A stretch of DNA of 64,000 nt from SR-FBR-E99 sp963732365 (GTDB lineage: Bacteria > Bacteroidota > Bacteroidia > Bacteroidales > VadinHA17), in contig CAVSZC010000001.1 in assembly GCA_963732365.1 (NCBI GenBank), positions 124,001 to 188,000 of the forward strand, read 5' to 3'. Every line of letters begins with the position of its first letter. Position 1 is the first letter of the stretch. This document shows positions 8,867 to 16,647 of the stretch, piece after piece. A program made the position numbers and the translations under genes. The notes below the pieces were generated by a model, which was given only the letters and a program-made list of their open reading frames with translations, searched no databases and was not told where the DNA came from.

Positions 8867-9325
8867 TCAGATGAGAACGATATTCTCCTTCATGGTATTA
8901 CCTTCATCATCAATACCGTAAAGCCTTATGCCAACACTGCATGACGCATCGGCGGTGACATCCAGAATGGGGGAGAGAGCTTCCCTTACATCTTCCTCAC
9001 CCATAGAGTCATACTCTTCAATGTCGAAGTAAAGATGAACAAAAAGTATATGGTCGGTCTTTTTAATCTTTGTCAATACCTTCAGTATCTTTCCCATCCA
9101 GATCACTGAAGAGGTATTGAAGTAATCTACATTGAACTTCAGATTTGTGCTATCAGCAGGATTCCTGGCGTATTCGGTTGCCCACTTGTACAGAGGCTCA
9201 AAAAACCCTGATGCATTCTCAGGCAATGACTTGCCTGTGAAGCTCAGAATACCAGTGTTTGCAACAAAATGAACCTGCGGCGTTTTCGTCGTAGCTTCTA
9301 TCGTTATATCTTTAAGCTTTACCAT
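8867..9325 (-). CDS. SiaC-like regulatory phosphoprotein (DUF1987)
   Basis: The ATG at 9325 (MVKLKDITIEA) gives 152 residues; an upstream in-frame extension to 9454 is basic and low in complexity and was not used. The sequence matches the DUF1987/SiaC family, small STAS-like cytosolic proteins. In Pseudomonas, SiaC is phosphorylated by SiaB, dephosphorylated by the PP2C phosphatase SiaA, and binds a diguanylate cyclase. The segment DYFNTSSVIW (residues 68-77) holds the serine/threonine cluster where the phospho-acceptor of the family lies. No SiaA, SiaB or cyclase partner is in this window. It lies upstream of amrBA on the same strand and divergent from argS, whose start is 208 bases away. 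Confidence 0.75.
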   Translation of the reverse strand: MVKLKDITIEATTKTPQVHFVANTGILSFTGKSLPENASGFFEPLYKWATEYARNPADSTNLKFNVDYFNTSSVIWMGKILKVLTKIKKTDHILFVHLYFDIEEYDSMGEEDVREALSPILDVTADASCSVGIRLYGIDDEGNTMKENIVLI

Positions 9326-9506
9326 GACTAAATTCGTTCCTTCCCTTGTCCTGCAATATTGCCCCGTGCAACAATATAAAGGTAATTTGTTTTTTCTGAA
9401 AGAAATTTTGCCTTCGTCAAAAAAATATGACGAGTTATCAACTTTTTTAAACACTTGGTCCTTGCCGTGTCTTATAATTAGCGAGCATGAGTATGGAAGT
9501 AAATAT

Positions 9507-9514
9507 TATCTTTG
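9507..9514 (+). promoter_or_regulatory. Putative -7 promoter box of argS (TATCTTTG)
   Basis: TATCTTTG fits the Bacteroidota -7 consensus TAnnTTTG. It lies 19 bases before the argS ATG at 9534, which would give a leader of about 10-15 bases. No clear -33 TTG element is seen at the usual distance. Confidence 0.5.
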
Positions 9515-9533
9515 CAGCCGTAAAAAGCAAAGC

Positions 9534-11321
9534 ATGGAAATCCTGCTTAGAAAGGGAGTCAGAGAAGCAGTAAGAAGCCTTTACGGAACTGAGGTTGAAG
9601 ATGACAACCTGCAGATACAGAAGACAAGGAAGGAGTTTGCAGGGGATCTCACTCTTGTTGTGTTTCCGCTGACAAGGATATCACGGAAGCCGCCCGAAGA
9701 GACCGCCCGCGAAATAGGTGAGTTTCTCATGAGTAATATCAGTGCTGTCAGCGGTTACAATGTCATCAAGGGATTCCTCAATGTGACTGTTTCACCGGAA
9801 GAATGGGCCAGGAAGCTGTTCCTTATTTCAAAGGTCAGCGATTACGGCTTCACTGCTCACAGCGATAGCTCTGAGACCATTGTAATTGAATATTCATCAC
9901 CCAATACAAACAAGCCGCTCCACCTTGGCCATATACGCAATAACCTGCTCGGTTACTCATTGTCAAGGATATGCGGTGCAGCCGGCAACAGGGTCATAAG
10001 GACAAACATCGTCAACGACAGGGGTATTCATATATGCAAGTCAATGGTTGCATGGCAACTGTTCGGTGAAGGAGCCACGCCGGAATCGGCAGCGATGAAG
10101 GGTGACCATTTCGTTGGCGATTACTATGTTCTTTTTGACAGGAAGCATCGCGAACAGGCAGCTGAGCTTGAGGCTGGCGGCGCCACCCCAGAGGAGGCCC
10201 GTGACAATGCTCCGCTTATGCTTGCCGCGCGTGACATGCTCATCAAATGGGAGGCAGGAGACACAGAGACTGTGGAACTGTGGCACATGATGAACTCATG
10301 GGTCTATGAAGGATTTGATGTTACTTATAAGGCACTGGGCGTCGAGTTCGATAAAATATATTATGAGTCTGATACATACAAGCTCGGGAAGGAGATCGTC
10401 CTCCGGGCCCTGAAGGAGGGCCACCTGATCAGGAAGGACGACGGTTCAGTGTGGATAGACCTCACGGCAGACAAGCTGGACCATAAGCTGCTGCTGAGGT
10501 CTGACGGTACCGCCGTTTATATGACACAGGACCTGGGAACGGCTGTCATACGATATAACGACTACCACTTTGACAGGCATATATATGTTGTAGGCAATGA
10601 ACAGAACTACCATTTCCAGGTTCTTGCCATTGCCTTGCTGCGCATGGGATTTGAATGGGCAGGCGGCCTGCACCATTTCTCATACGGCATGGTAGAACTG
10701 CCCGAGGGCAAGATGAAGTCACGAGAGGGCAAGGTGGTCGATGCCGATGATCTTATCACCGAAATGACCGACACCGCCAGGACGATGTCGCAGGAACTCG
10801 GGAAACTGGGTGGCTACAGTGAGACTGAAAAAGAGAATATATACCGGCAGATTGGGCTGGCTGCACTGAAATACTTTATCCTGAAGGTCGATCCGAAGAA
10901 AAACATGACCTTCAATCCTGTTGAATCAATTGACTTCAACGGAAATACCGGCCCCTTCATCCAGTATACATATACCCGGATCAGGTCAGTGCTCAAGAAA
11001 GCCGAGGAGGCTGGCATTGACTGGAGGGATGGAAAGGAGAACGCCCTGACGCCAAATCAGAAAGAGATAAGCGTCATTAAGCTCCTGAACGATTTTCCTG
11101 CTCTGGTCAGGGAGGCTGCAGCCGAGCTGAGCCCCGCACTCATAGCCAATTACTGCTATGACTTGGCCAGGGAATTCAACCAGTTCTACCATGATTACTC
11201 TATCCTTGGCGAGACAGATACAGCCTTGCGCGACTTCAGGATCAGACTCTCAGATCTTACAGGAAGAGTTATCGAAACCGGACTATGGCTTCTAGGAATA
11301 GAAGCACCGGAAAGAATGTAA
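9534..11321 (+). CDS. argS: Arginyl-tRNA synthetase
   Basis: The ATG at 9534 (MEILLRKGVREAV) gives 595 residues, normal for ArgRS. An open frame runs upstream to 9324 but contains a promoter box and has no family similarity. The protein charges tRNA-Arg with arginine in the cytosol. It has the class I HIGH motif as PLHLGHIRNNLLG, a KMSKS-like motif as GKMKSREGKVV, an N-terminal tRNA-binding Add-1-like region and a C-terminal anticodon-binding DALR domain ending in LGIEAPERM. It is divergent from the SiaC-like gene and 21 bases ahead of ffh. Confidence 0.97.
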   Translation: MEILLRKGVREAVRSLYGTEVEDDNLQIQKTRKEFAGDLTLVVFPLTRISRKPPEETAREIGEFLMSNISAVSGYNVIKGFLNVTVSPEEWARKLFLISKVSDYGFTAHSDSSETIVIEYSSPNTNKPLHLGHIRNNLLGYSLSRICGAAGNRVIRTNIVNDRGIHICKSMVAWQLFGEGATPESAAMKGDHFVGDYYVLFDRKHREQAAELEAGGATPEEARDNAPLMLAARDMLIKWEAGDTETVELWHMMNSWVYEGFDVTYKALGVEFDKIYYESDTYKLGKEIVLRALKEGHLIRKDDGSVWIDLTADKLDHKLLLRSDGTAVYMTQDLGTAVIRYNDYHFDRHIYVVGNEQNYHFQVLAIALLRMGFEWAGGLHHFSYGMVELPEGKMKSREGKVVDADDLITEMTDTARTMSQELGKLGGYSETEKENIYRQIGLAALKYFILKVDPKKNMTFNPVESIDFNGNTGPFIQYTYTRIRSVLKKAEEAGIDWRDGKENALTPNQKEISVIKLLNDFPALVREAAAELSPALIANYCYDLAREFNQFYHDYSILGETDTALRDFRIRLSDLTGRVIETGLWLLGIEAPERM

Positions 11322-11342
11322 TTACAAGATATATAATTAATT

Positions 11343-12662
11343 ATGTTTGAAAATCTCAGCGAAAGACTTGAACGATCGTTTAAACTTCTCAAGGGAGAAG
11401 GGGTTATCTCTGAAATAAACGTTTCTGAGACCCTGAAGGATGTCAGGAGGGCCCTCCTCGATGCTGACGTCAACTTTAAGATCGCCAAGCAGTTCACCGA
11501 TACGGTGAAGCAGAAGGCACTCGGCCAGAATGTTCTCAAGTCAGTCAAGCCTTCCCAGATGATGATCAAGATAGTTCATGATGAGCTTGTTCATCTTATG
11601 GGAGGCGACAAGACCGACATAAACATTAAAACCAACCCGTCAGTAATTCTTATCGCAGGCCTTCAGGGCAGCGGAAAGACGACCTTCAGCGGCAAGCTGG
11701 CAAAATATCTCAAGAGCAAGCGCGGAAAAAATCCGCTGCTTGTTGCCGGAGACGTATACAGGCCTGCAGCTGTAGAACAGCTGCAAATACTCGGCACACA
11801 GATAGAAGTGCCTGTTTATACCGGTGAGGGGAGCCGTAACCCTGTTGAGATAGCCCGCAATGCCATCAAGGAGGCAAAGAGAAACGGCAATGACATTGTC
11901 ATCATCGATACAGCGGGGCGACTGGCGGTTGATGAGGAGATGATGAATGAGATAGCGGCAGTGAAGAACGCTGTCAACCCGCATGAGACCCTCTTCGTTG
12001 TTGACTCCATGACAGGTCAGGACGCTGTTAATACTGCCTTTGAATTCAATGAGAGAATTGACTATGACGGGGTGGTTCTTACGAAGCTCGACGGCGATAC
12101 CAGGGGTGGTGCTGCGCTGTCTATCAGGGCGGTGGTGAACAAACCTGTCAAGTTCATCAGTGCAGGCGAGAAGATGGATGCCATTGACATCTTCTACCCC
12201 GACAGGATGGCAGACAGGATCCTCGGCATGGGCGACATTGTCACCCTTGTTGAAAAGGCACAGGAGCAGTATGATGAGGTCGAAGCAAGAAAGCTGCAAA
12301 AGAAAATAGCAAAGGATCAGTTTGACTTCAATGACTTCATATCCCAGATCCACCAGATCAAGAAGATGGGCAACATGAAGGATCTCATGGGTATGATCCC
12401 GGGCATAGGCAAAGCCATTAAAAACCTCGACATTGATGACAATGCCTTCAAGGGTATAGAGGCCATCATATCAAGCATGACGCCGGCCGAGAGAACAAAC
12501 CCGATGCTTCTCAACGGCAGCCGGAGGAAACGCATTGCCGACGGCAGCGGTACAACGGTGACGGAGGTCAACAGGCTGCTGAAACAGTTTGACGAGACAA
12601 GAAAGATAATGAAGATGGTTGCCAAGGGAGGTGACCTCTCCAAACTGGCACCAAAAAGATAG
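11343..12662 (+). CDS. ffh: Signal recognition particle protein Ffh
   Basis: The 439-residue GTPase recognises signal sequences on nascent chains with the SRP RNA and delivers ribosomes to FtsY. The order is an N-terminal four-helix domain, a G domain with P-loop AGLQGSGKTTFSGKLA (about residues 103-118), DTAGR and TKLDGD, and a methionine-rich M domain (about 300-430: KKMGNMKDLMGMIPGIG). The length is normal and the stop is intact. An IS3-family element begins 13 bases after the stop, so any transcript that once ran into folD is now interrupted. Confidence 0.97.
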   Translation: MFENLSERLERSFKLLKGEGVISEINVSETLKDVRRALLDADVNFKIAKQFTDTVKQKALGQNVLKSVKPSQMMIKIVHDELVHLMGGDKTDINIKTNPSVILIAGLQGSGKTTFSGKLAKYLKSKRGKNPLLVAGDVYRPAAVEQLQILGTQIEVPVYTGEGSRNPVEIARNAIKEAKRNGNDIVIIDTAGRLAVDEEMMNEIAAVKNAVNPHETLFVVDSMTGQDAVNTAFEFNERIDYDGVVLTKLDGDTRGGAALSIRAVVNKPVKFISAGEKMDAIDIFYPDRMADRILGMGDIVTLVEKAQEQYDEVEARKLQKKIAKDQFDFNDFISQIHQIKKMGNMKDLMGMIPGIGKAIKNLDIDDNAFKGIEAIISSMTPAERTNPMLLNGSRRKRIADGSGTTVTEVNRLLKQFDETRKIMKMVAKGGDLSKLAPKR

Positions 12663-12675
12663 CCGAAACTGTCGG

Positions 12676-12694
12676 TGCCTGAAATACGTTGACC
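12676..12694. repeat. Left terminal inverted repeat of the IS3 element
   Basis: TGCCTGAAATACGTTGACC here pairs with the reverse complement of the right end, TGCCTAAATAACGTTGACC, with three mismatches. Confidence 0.85.
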
Positions 12695-12712
12695 GAAAAA
12701 ACGGATAACAGT

Positions 12713-13138
12713 ATGGCAAATGTAAGTTATTTCGATCACCAGATTAAGCCTCAGTATCAAAGGTATTTTAGTGATGATTTCAAAAGAAACAAAGTCAGGG
12801 AATTAGAAAGAAGAGTTACAAGCATTCCCGATATTTGCAGGACCTATTCAGTCAGCAGAACTGCGGTGTATAAATGGATCTATAAATATTCGGTAATGGC
12901 AAAGAAACAAGTAAAACAAGTGGTAGAAGCCAAGAGCGACACCCAAAAGATCAAGGCTCTGGAAGAGCGGATAAAAGAGCTTGAGCGTATCGTTGGACAA
13001 AAGCAATTATTGCTGGAGTTTAAGGACAAGATGATAGAGATAGCGGAGGCTACTTATGGAGTGGATATCAAAAAAAAAGTAGGTTCCAGGCTCTCGTCTG
13101 GTACTACTTCAACCGGGAAGAGCACAGAAAAAAGTTAA
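12713..13138 (+). CDS. IS3-family transposase OrfA (HTH protein)
   Basis: From the ATG at 12713 (MANVSYFDHQ) the frame gives 141 residues. A TTG start at 12689 would lie inside the left inverted repeat and was not used. The protein has an IS3-type helix-turn-helix (SIPDICRTYSVSRTAVYKWI) that binds the element ends, followed by a coiled coil or leucine zipper (IKALEERIKELERIVGQKQ). Its last residues after DIKKK lie beyond the frameshift site and are probably present only in the unshifted product. The shifted product is the OrfAB transposase. Confidence 0.85.
   Translation: MANVSYFDHQIKPQYQRYFSDDFKRNKVRELERRVTSIPDICRTYSVSRTAVYKWIYKYSVMAKKQVKQVVEAKSDTQKIKALEERIKELERIVGQKQLLLEFKDKMIEIAEATYGVDIKKKVGSRLSSGTTSTGKSTEKS
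13070..13078 (+). promoter_or_regulatory. Programmed -1 frameshift site (A9 run)
   Basis: Nine adenines in a row occur where the orfA frame (ATC AAA AAA AAA GTA) can slip back one base into the orfB frame (AAA AGT AGG TTC). The orfB frame is open from here with no stop, continuing as SRFQALVWYYFNREEHRKKL up to the annotated ATG. This is the arrangement of IS3 elements that make a fused OrfAB transposase. A weak CCAG/CTGG stem lies just downstream. Confidence 0.75.
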
Positions 13139-14031
13139 ACAGTCTGTTTGAAGTAGTTGGCATAAGTAAACAATCCTTTCATCAGATGCTGCAGCGTCGT
13201 AAATATAAGCTTGAAGAGCAGGAGCAGTTGATCCCGCTGATAAATGAGATCCGCAGGGATCATCCCCGTATGTGCGCCAGGGATATTTATCTCAAGTTGC
13301 AGCCCAGCTGCATGGGTCGTGATCGGTTCGAGCGCTTCTGCATGGACTCAGGCTACAGGCTGAAGCAATTAAGGAATTACAGAATTACGACCAACAGTCT
13401 TGGCGTAACCCGTTTTCCTAACCTGATAAAGGAGTTGGAGGTTACAGGTGTCAACCAGGTTTTTGTAAGTGACATAACTTACTATGATATGGGCTCCAGA
13501 ACCTGTTATCTTACTTTTATCACGGACTTATTTAACCGGGAGATAGTTGGTTGGTCGGAGAGCGACAATTTGCGTACAGAGAGCACAACAATACCTGCTT
13601 TGCACAAGTTGGTCAATGTACGAGGCAGAGCCAATATAAATGGCGCCATTCTTCACTCAGACGGCGGTGGGCAGTATTATTGCAAAGAATTTAAAGCACT
13701 TACAAAAGAACTTCAGATGGTCAACTCCATGACCGAGGAAAAGGTTTATGAGAATGCGCACGCTGAGAGGCTTAATGGCATTATTAAAAACAATTATCTT
13801 TATCCATATGGCCCTACTAATATGAGTTCCCTTAAGAGGCTGCTAGACAAGGCAGTATTAATGTACAATACTGGTAAGCCACACAGGGCATTGGGTAAAC
13901 TATCTCCAGTTGAGTTTAAAAAAACTATTGATAACGAGGATAACTCTTTCGGTTATCTCCCGTTATCAACAGTCAATCATATCAATAAAAAAAGAAGTAA
14001 AATCAATCAAAAAAAGGTCAACGTTATTTAG
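13079..14031 (+). CDS. IS3-family transposase OrfB (DDE integrase domain)
   Basis: The frame is entered by -1 slippage at the A-run; an internal ATG at 13186 would give 281 residues. It carries the HTH_21-like region (LINEIRRDHPRMCARDIYLK) and an rve integrase core with the DDE residues in VSDITYYD, ILHSDGGGQYY and ENAHAERLNGIIK. It ends at a TAG inside the right inverted repeat. There is no internal stop or deletion, so the transposase appears intact and possibly active. In the family the product cuts the element ends and makes a circular intermediate. Confidence 0.85.
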
Positions 14032-14034
14032 GCA
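14016..14034. repeat. Right terminal inverted repeat of the IS3 element
   Basis: GGTCAACGTTATTTAGGCA, the reverse complement of the left repeat with three mismatches, ends in CA and overlaps the orfB stop codon. Confidence 0.85.
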
Positions 14035-14037
14035 TTG

Positions 14038-14086
14038 ACTAACCGACAACCGACAACTGATAACCGATAACTGATAACCGATAACT
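14038..14086. repeat. Short tandem repeat (GATAAC/CGACAAC type) before folD
   Basis: About six imperfect units of 7-9 bases alternate cgacaac, ctgataac and cgataac directly between the IS right end and the folD ATG. A closely related repeat, in reverse orientation (gttatct units), is found at 63714-63762. It is not part of the IS as judged from the terminal repeats. Confidence 0.75.
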
Positions 14087-14087
14087 T

Positions 14088-14954
14088 ATGTACCAGCTCA
14101 TCGACGGAAAAAAGACCGCTGCAGAGATCAAGGCTGAAATCGCCGCGGCTGTCAACGGCATGAAGGAGAGAGGCGTGCGCGTCCCGCACCTGGCAGCAAT
14201 ACTCGTGGGTAATGACGGAGGCAGTGAGACATATGTAGCCCACAAGGTAAAAGACTGCGAGGAGGTCGGCTTCCGGTCCACTCTGATCCGCTTTGACGCC
14301 TCCACGAGTGAGGAGAAGCTGCTTGCGAAAGTGGCGGAGATAAATAATGATCCCGAAATAGACGGTCTGATAGTTCAGTTGCCGCTCCCGGACCATATCT
14401 CAGAAGCTAAGGTGATAGAGAACATTTCACCGCTGAAGGATGTAGACGGATTTCATCCGGTGAACCTGGGGAGGATGACAGCCGGCCTTCCCGCGTTTGT
14501 CTCAGCTACTCCTGCCGGAATAGTTGAACTGCTCAGAAGGTACAATATCCCGCTAAAGGGGGCTGAGTGCGTTGTAGTAGGCAGAAGCAACATTGTGGGC
14601 AGACCCGTAAGCATACTGCTGTCGCAGAAGGGGGTCGACGCCACCGTTACCGTGGTACACAGCCGTACAAGAGATATTGGCGCAACACTCCGAAGAGCAG
14701 ACATAATCATTGCCGCCATCGGCTCGCCGGGCTTCGTCAAAGCTGAGATGGTGAAAGAAGGCGCCGTCATCATTGATGTCGGAACAACCCGTGTTGACGC
14801 CCCTGAGACCAAGGCAGGATGGAGGCTTAAGGGTGACGTTGACTTTGAGAATGTTGCCCCCAGATGTTCCTATATTACACCCGTTCCCGGCGGGGTGGGA
14901 CCAATGACAAGGGTGTCACTGCTGCTGAACACACTGAAAGCCTGCCACAGATAG
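14088..14954 (+). CDS. folD: Bifunctional methylenetetrahydrofolate dehydrogenase/cyclohydrolase FolD
   Basis: The 288-residue protein has the length of FolD, which interconverts 5,10-methylene-THF and 10-formyl-THF with NADP in the cytosol. Key motifs are SETYVAHKVKDCEEVG with the catalytic lysine K43-region equivalent, DGLIVQLPLP, the PVNLGRM segment, VVVGRSNIVGRPVS for the nucleotide, and the C-terminal ITPVPGGVGPMT. The ATG lies one base after a short tandem repeat and 53 bases after the IS element, so its promoter must lie in the IS, in the repeat, or further upstream. An RBS-like sequence is not seen. Confidence 0.97.
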   Translation: MYQLIDGKKTAAEIKAEIAAAVNGMKERGVRVPHLAAILVGNDGGSETYVAHKVKDCEEVGFRSTLIRFDASTSEEKLLAKVAEINNDPEIDGLIVQLPLPDHISEAKVIENISPLKDVDGFHPVNLGRMTAGLPAFVSATPAGIVELLRRYNIPLKGAECVVVGRSNIVGRPVSILLSQKGVDATVTVVHSRTRDIGATLRRADIIIAAIGSPGFVKAEMVKEGAVIIDVGTTRVDAPETKAGWRLKGDVDFENVAPRCSYITPVPGGVGPMTRVSLLLNTLKACHR

Positions 14955-14978
14955 TATTTCCGGTTGACTTCGGAGTAT

Positions 14979-15004
14979 AAAAAAACCGGGCCAGAAGCCC
15001 GGTT
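14979..15004 (-). terminator. Minus-oriented intrinsic terminator-like hairpin
   Basis: AACCGGGC and GCCCGGTT form an 8-bp perfect stem around a 5-base loop. The A-run lies on the left, so the U-run follows the hairpin only on the minus strand. No minus-strand gene that would need it is seen to its right. It may act on antisense transcription toward folD, or as an mRNA-stabilising 3' hairpin for folD. Confidence 0.55.
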
Positions 15005-15205
15005 CAGAAGGTAGAATTTAGGTTAATTCTAGGGTAATATTTGGTTTGAGGGTAAATTTCTGATTCCAATTGTAAGATGTTTGGCAGCCACAGAAGGTTG
15101 CGTCACCTGAAAATTATTTTACAATAGCCTGTTTATCATGTTTATAAAAAACAGGACATGTTGATAATTGATACCTGTTAAAACTGCTCGTGTGATAATA
15201 TCTAT

Positions 15206-15213
15206 TACATTTG
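15206..15213 (+). promoter_or_regulatory. Putative -7 box (TACATTTG) of the TPR-ComA-AroE operon
   Basis: TACATTTG is an exact match to TAnnTTTG. It lies 18 bases before the ATG at 15232, implying a leader of only about 12 bases. It overlaps the TTG that begins the longest open frame, which argues against that upstream start. Confidence 0.55.
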
Positions 15214-15231
15214 CGCAATATTGTGGGGAGA

Positions 15232-16647
15232 ATGGAAGAAGAGAAATACGGATTCGTACATGACAATGAGGTGGAAGAGGTTATTCTCCGGTTTGAGAAG
15301 ATGCGGAAGAATAACCAGTCGTGTTATTTTGATGTAATTGAGTTTGAGACTATTATCGATTATTATCTTGAAGGAAATAATCCTCTGAACGCATTTGAGG
15401 CAACCTCGTTTGCGTGTGAGCTTCATCCCCATTCGGTTCCGATACAGATAAGGAAGGCAAGGGTACTGCTTGAAAAGGGGAGAGCGGCTGAAGCACTGGC
15501 CATCGCCAGCAAGCTTGAGAATATTGAGCCTGGCAATTATGACATTTATGTCTGCAAGGGAACGGCACTGGCAATGCTCGGTAACATCTCGGCAGCAAGG
15601 AAGGTGTTCAACAAGGCGCTTGCGTCAGACTCAGAAGACCAGGAGACTATCCTCTACAGCATAACCTCTGTGCTTCAGAATCTCAACTATCATGACCAGA
15701 TGATACCTTACCTGCATATGCTTGCAGAACTGGAGCCCGACTTTTCGGCTCATATCTATGACCTCGCATATGCATACGAGAAAAAAGGGGATTACAGGAA
15801 CAGCATAAAATACTATACCAGGTACCTCGATGAAGAGCCATACTCTGACAGTGCATGGTATAACCTCGGAATAATCTATAACAAGACGGGAGACTACCAC
15901 AGGGCACTGGAAGCGTATGACTACGCCCTTGCAATCAATACTGACAACACCTTTGCCCTTTTCAACAAGGCCAACATCCTCAGTAACATGGAGAGATACG
16001 GGGAGGCAATGGAGGTCTACAGGGAATTTGTGGAGGAAGAGCCTGAGAGCCTCGAAGGACTTACATACCTGGCTGAGTGCTATGACAAGACAGGCAATGA
16101 GGAGATGGCAAGAAAATATTACTACGAGGCCATCGAGATTACACCCGACTTCCCCGATCCGTGGTACGGGCTGGGGCTGCTGTCACTGACGCGTGACAAG
16201 ACCACCGAGGCTATTACCTCACTCAGAAAGGCGGTGCAGCTTGACCCCGACAACCCCGATTACTGGTTTACACTGGGCAAGGCATATCTTTTGCTTGGAA
16301 GTCATAAGAAGGCCATTAAATGCCTCAGGGAGACCATCCGGATTGACGGTTATTATGATGAAGCGTGGATAGAGATCGGCATGATCGTGATAATGACCGG
16401 TTCGCATGATACGGCAATACGCCTCCTGGAGAAAGCAAAGCATGTGAGCCGTGACCTTCCGGGATTATACTATATCCTTGCATCAGCATACCTTCATGCA
16501 CAAGAAACCAGGTCAGCATTAAAAGCACTGACAGAGGCCTCCAGGCTCGACGCAGACCTGTTTGACGACTACTCGGTGCTGCTCCCTTCAGAGATGATGA
16601 CGCCGGGGATGAAGCGACTGTTCAGAAAAAAAAGTGATAGAAAATGA
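15232..16647 (+). CDS. Tetratricopeptide repeat protein
   Basis: The ATG at 15232 (MEEEKYGFVHDN), preceded by GTGGGGAG, gives 471 residues. No signal peptide or membrane segment is visible. From about residue 60 to the end the chain is a series of TPR-like helix pairs; clear ones are DSAWYNLGIIYNKTGDYHRA, PDPWYGLGLLSLTRDKTTEA and PDYWFTLGKAYLLLGSHKKA. Such solenoids are protein-binding scaffolds, and the partner cannot be told. The stop overlaps the start of the phosphosulfolactate synthase gene (ATGA), so the two are translationally coupled. Confidence 0.88.
   Translation: MEEEKYGFVHDNEVEEVILRFEKMRKNNQSCYFDVIEFETIIDYYLEGNNPLNAFEATSFACELHPHSVPIQIRKARVLLEKGRAAEALAIASKLENIEPGNYDIYVCKGTALAMLGNISAARKVFNKALASDSEDQETILYSITSVLQNLNYHDQMIPYLHMLAELEPDFSAHIYDLAYAYEKKGDYRNSIKYYTRYLDEEPYSDSAWYNLGIIYNKTGDYHRALEAYDYALAINTDNTFALFNKANILSNMERYGEAMEVYREFVEEEPESLEGLTYLAECYDKTGNEEMARKYYYEAIEITPDFPDPWYGLGLLSLTRDKTTEAITSLRKAVQLDPDNPDYWFTLGKAYLLLGSHKKAIKCLRETIRIDGYYDEAWIEIGMIVIMTGSHDTAIRLLEKAKHVSRDLPGLYYILASAYLHAQETRSALKALTEASRLDADLFDDYSVLLPSEMMTPGMKRLFRKKSDRK

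Larger units (their letters stand above)
12676..14034 (+). mobile_element. IS3-family insertion sequence, complete (1359 bp)
   Basis: The element is bounded by 19-bp imperfect inverted repeats (16 of 19 identical) that begin TG and end CA, as is typical of IS3 elements. Inside are orfA and orfB in overlapping phases joined by an A-run frameshift site. The right repeat overlaps the orfB stop. No matching 3-5 bp target duplication is seen in the flanks (cgg on the left, ttg on the right), so the insertion may be old or the flank rearranged. It lies between ffh and folD, which are adjacent in many Bacteroidota genomes as far as I recall. Confidence 0.88.

Noticed and set aside
9324..9533. N-terminal extension of ArgS
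   Set aside because: It crosses a -7 promoter box, begins opposite the SiaC-like start and has no similarity to ArgRS; the ATG at 9534 fits the family.
12689..12712. TTG start of IS orfA
   Set aside because: It lies in the terminal inverted repeat; the ATG at 12713 is the first ATG and gives the usual OrfA start.
12660..14045. Target site duplication of the IS3 element
   Set aside because: The three to five bases on each side (cgg / ttg) do not match, even if the repeats are extended outward.
14038..14086. CRISPR array
   Set aside because: Units are 7-9 bases without unique spacers, and no cas gene is present. The same applies to the other short tandem repeats.
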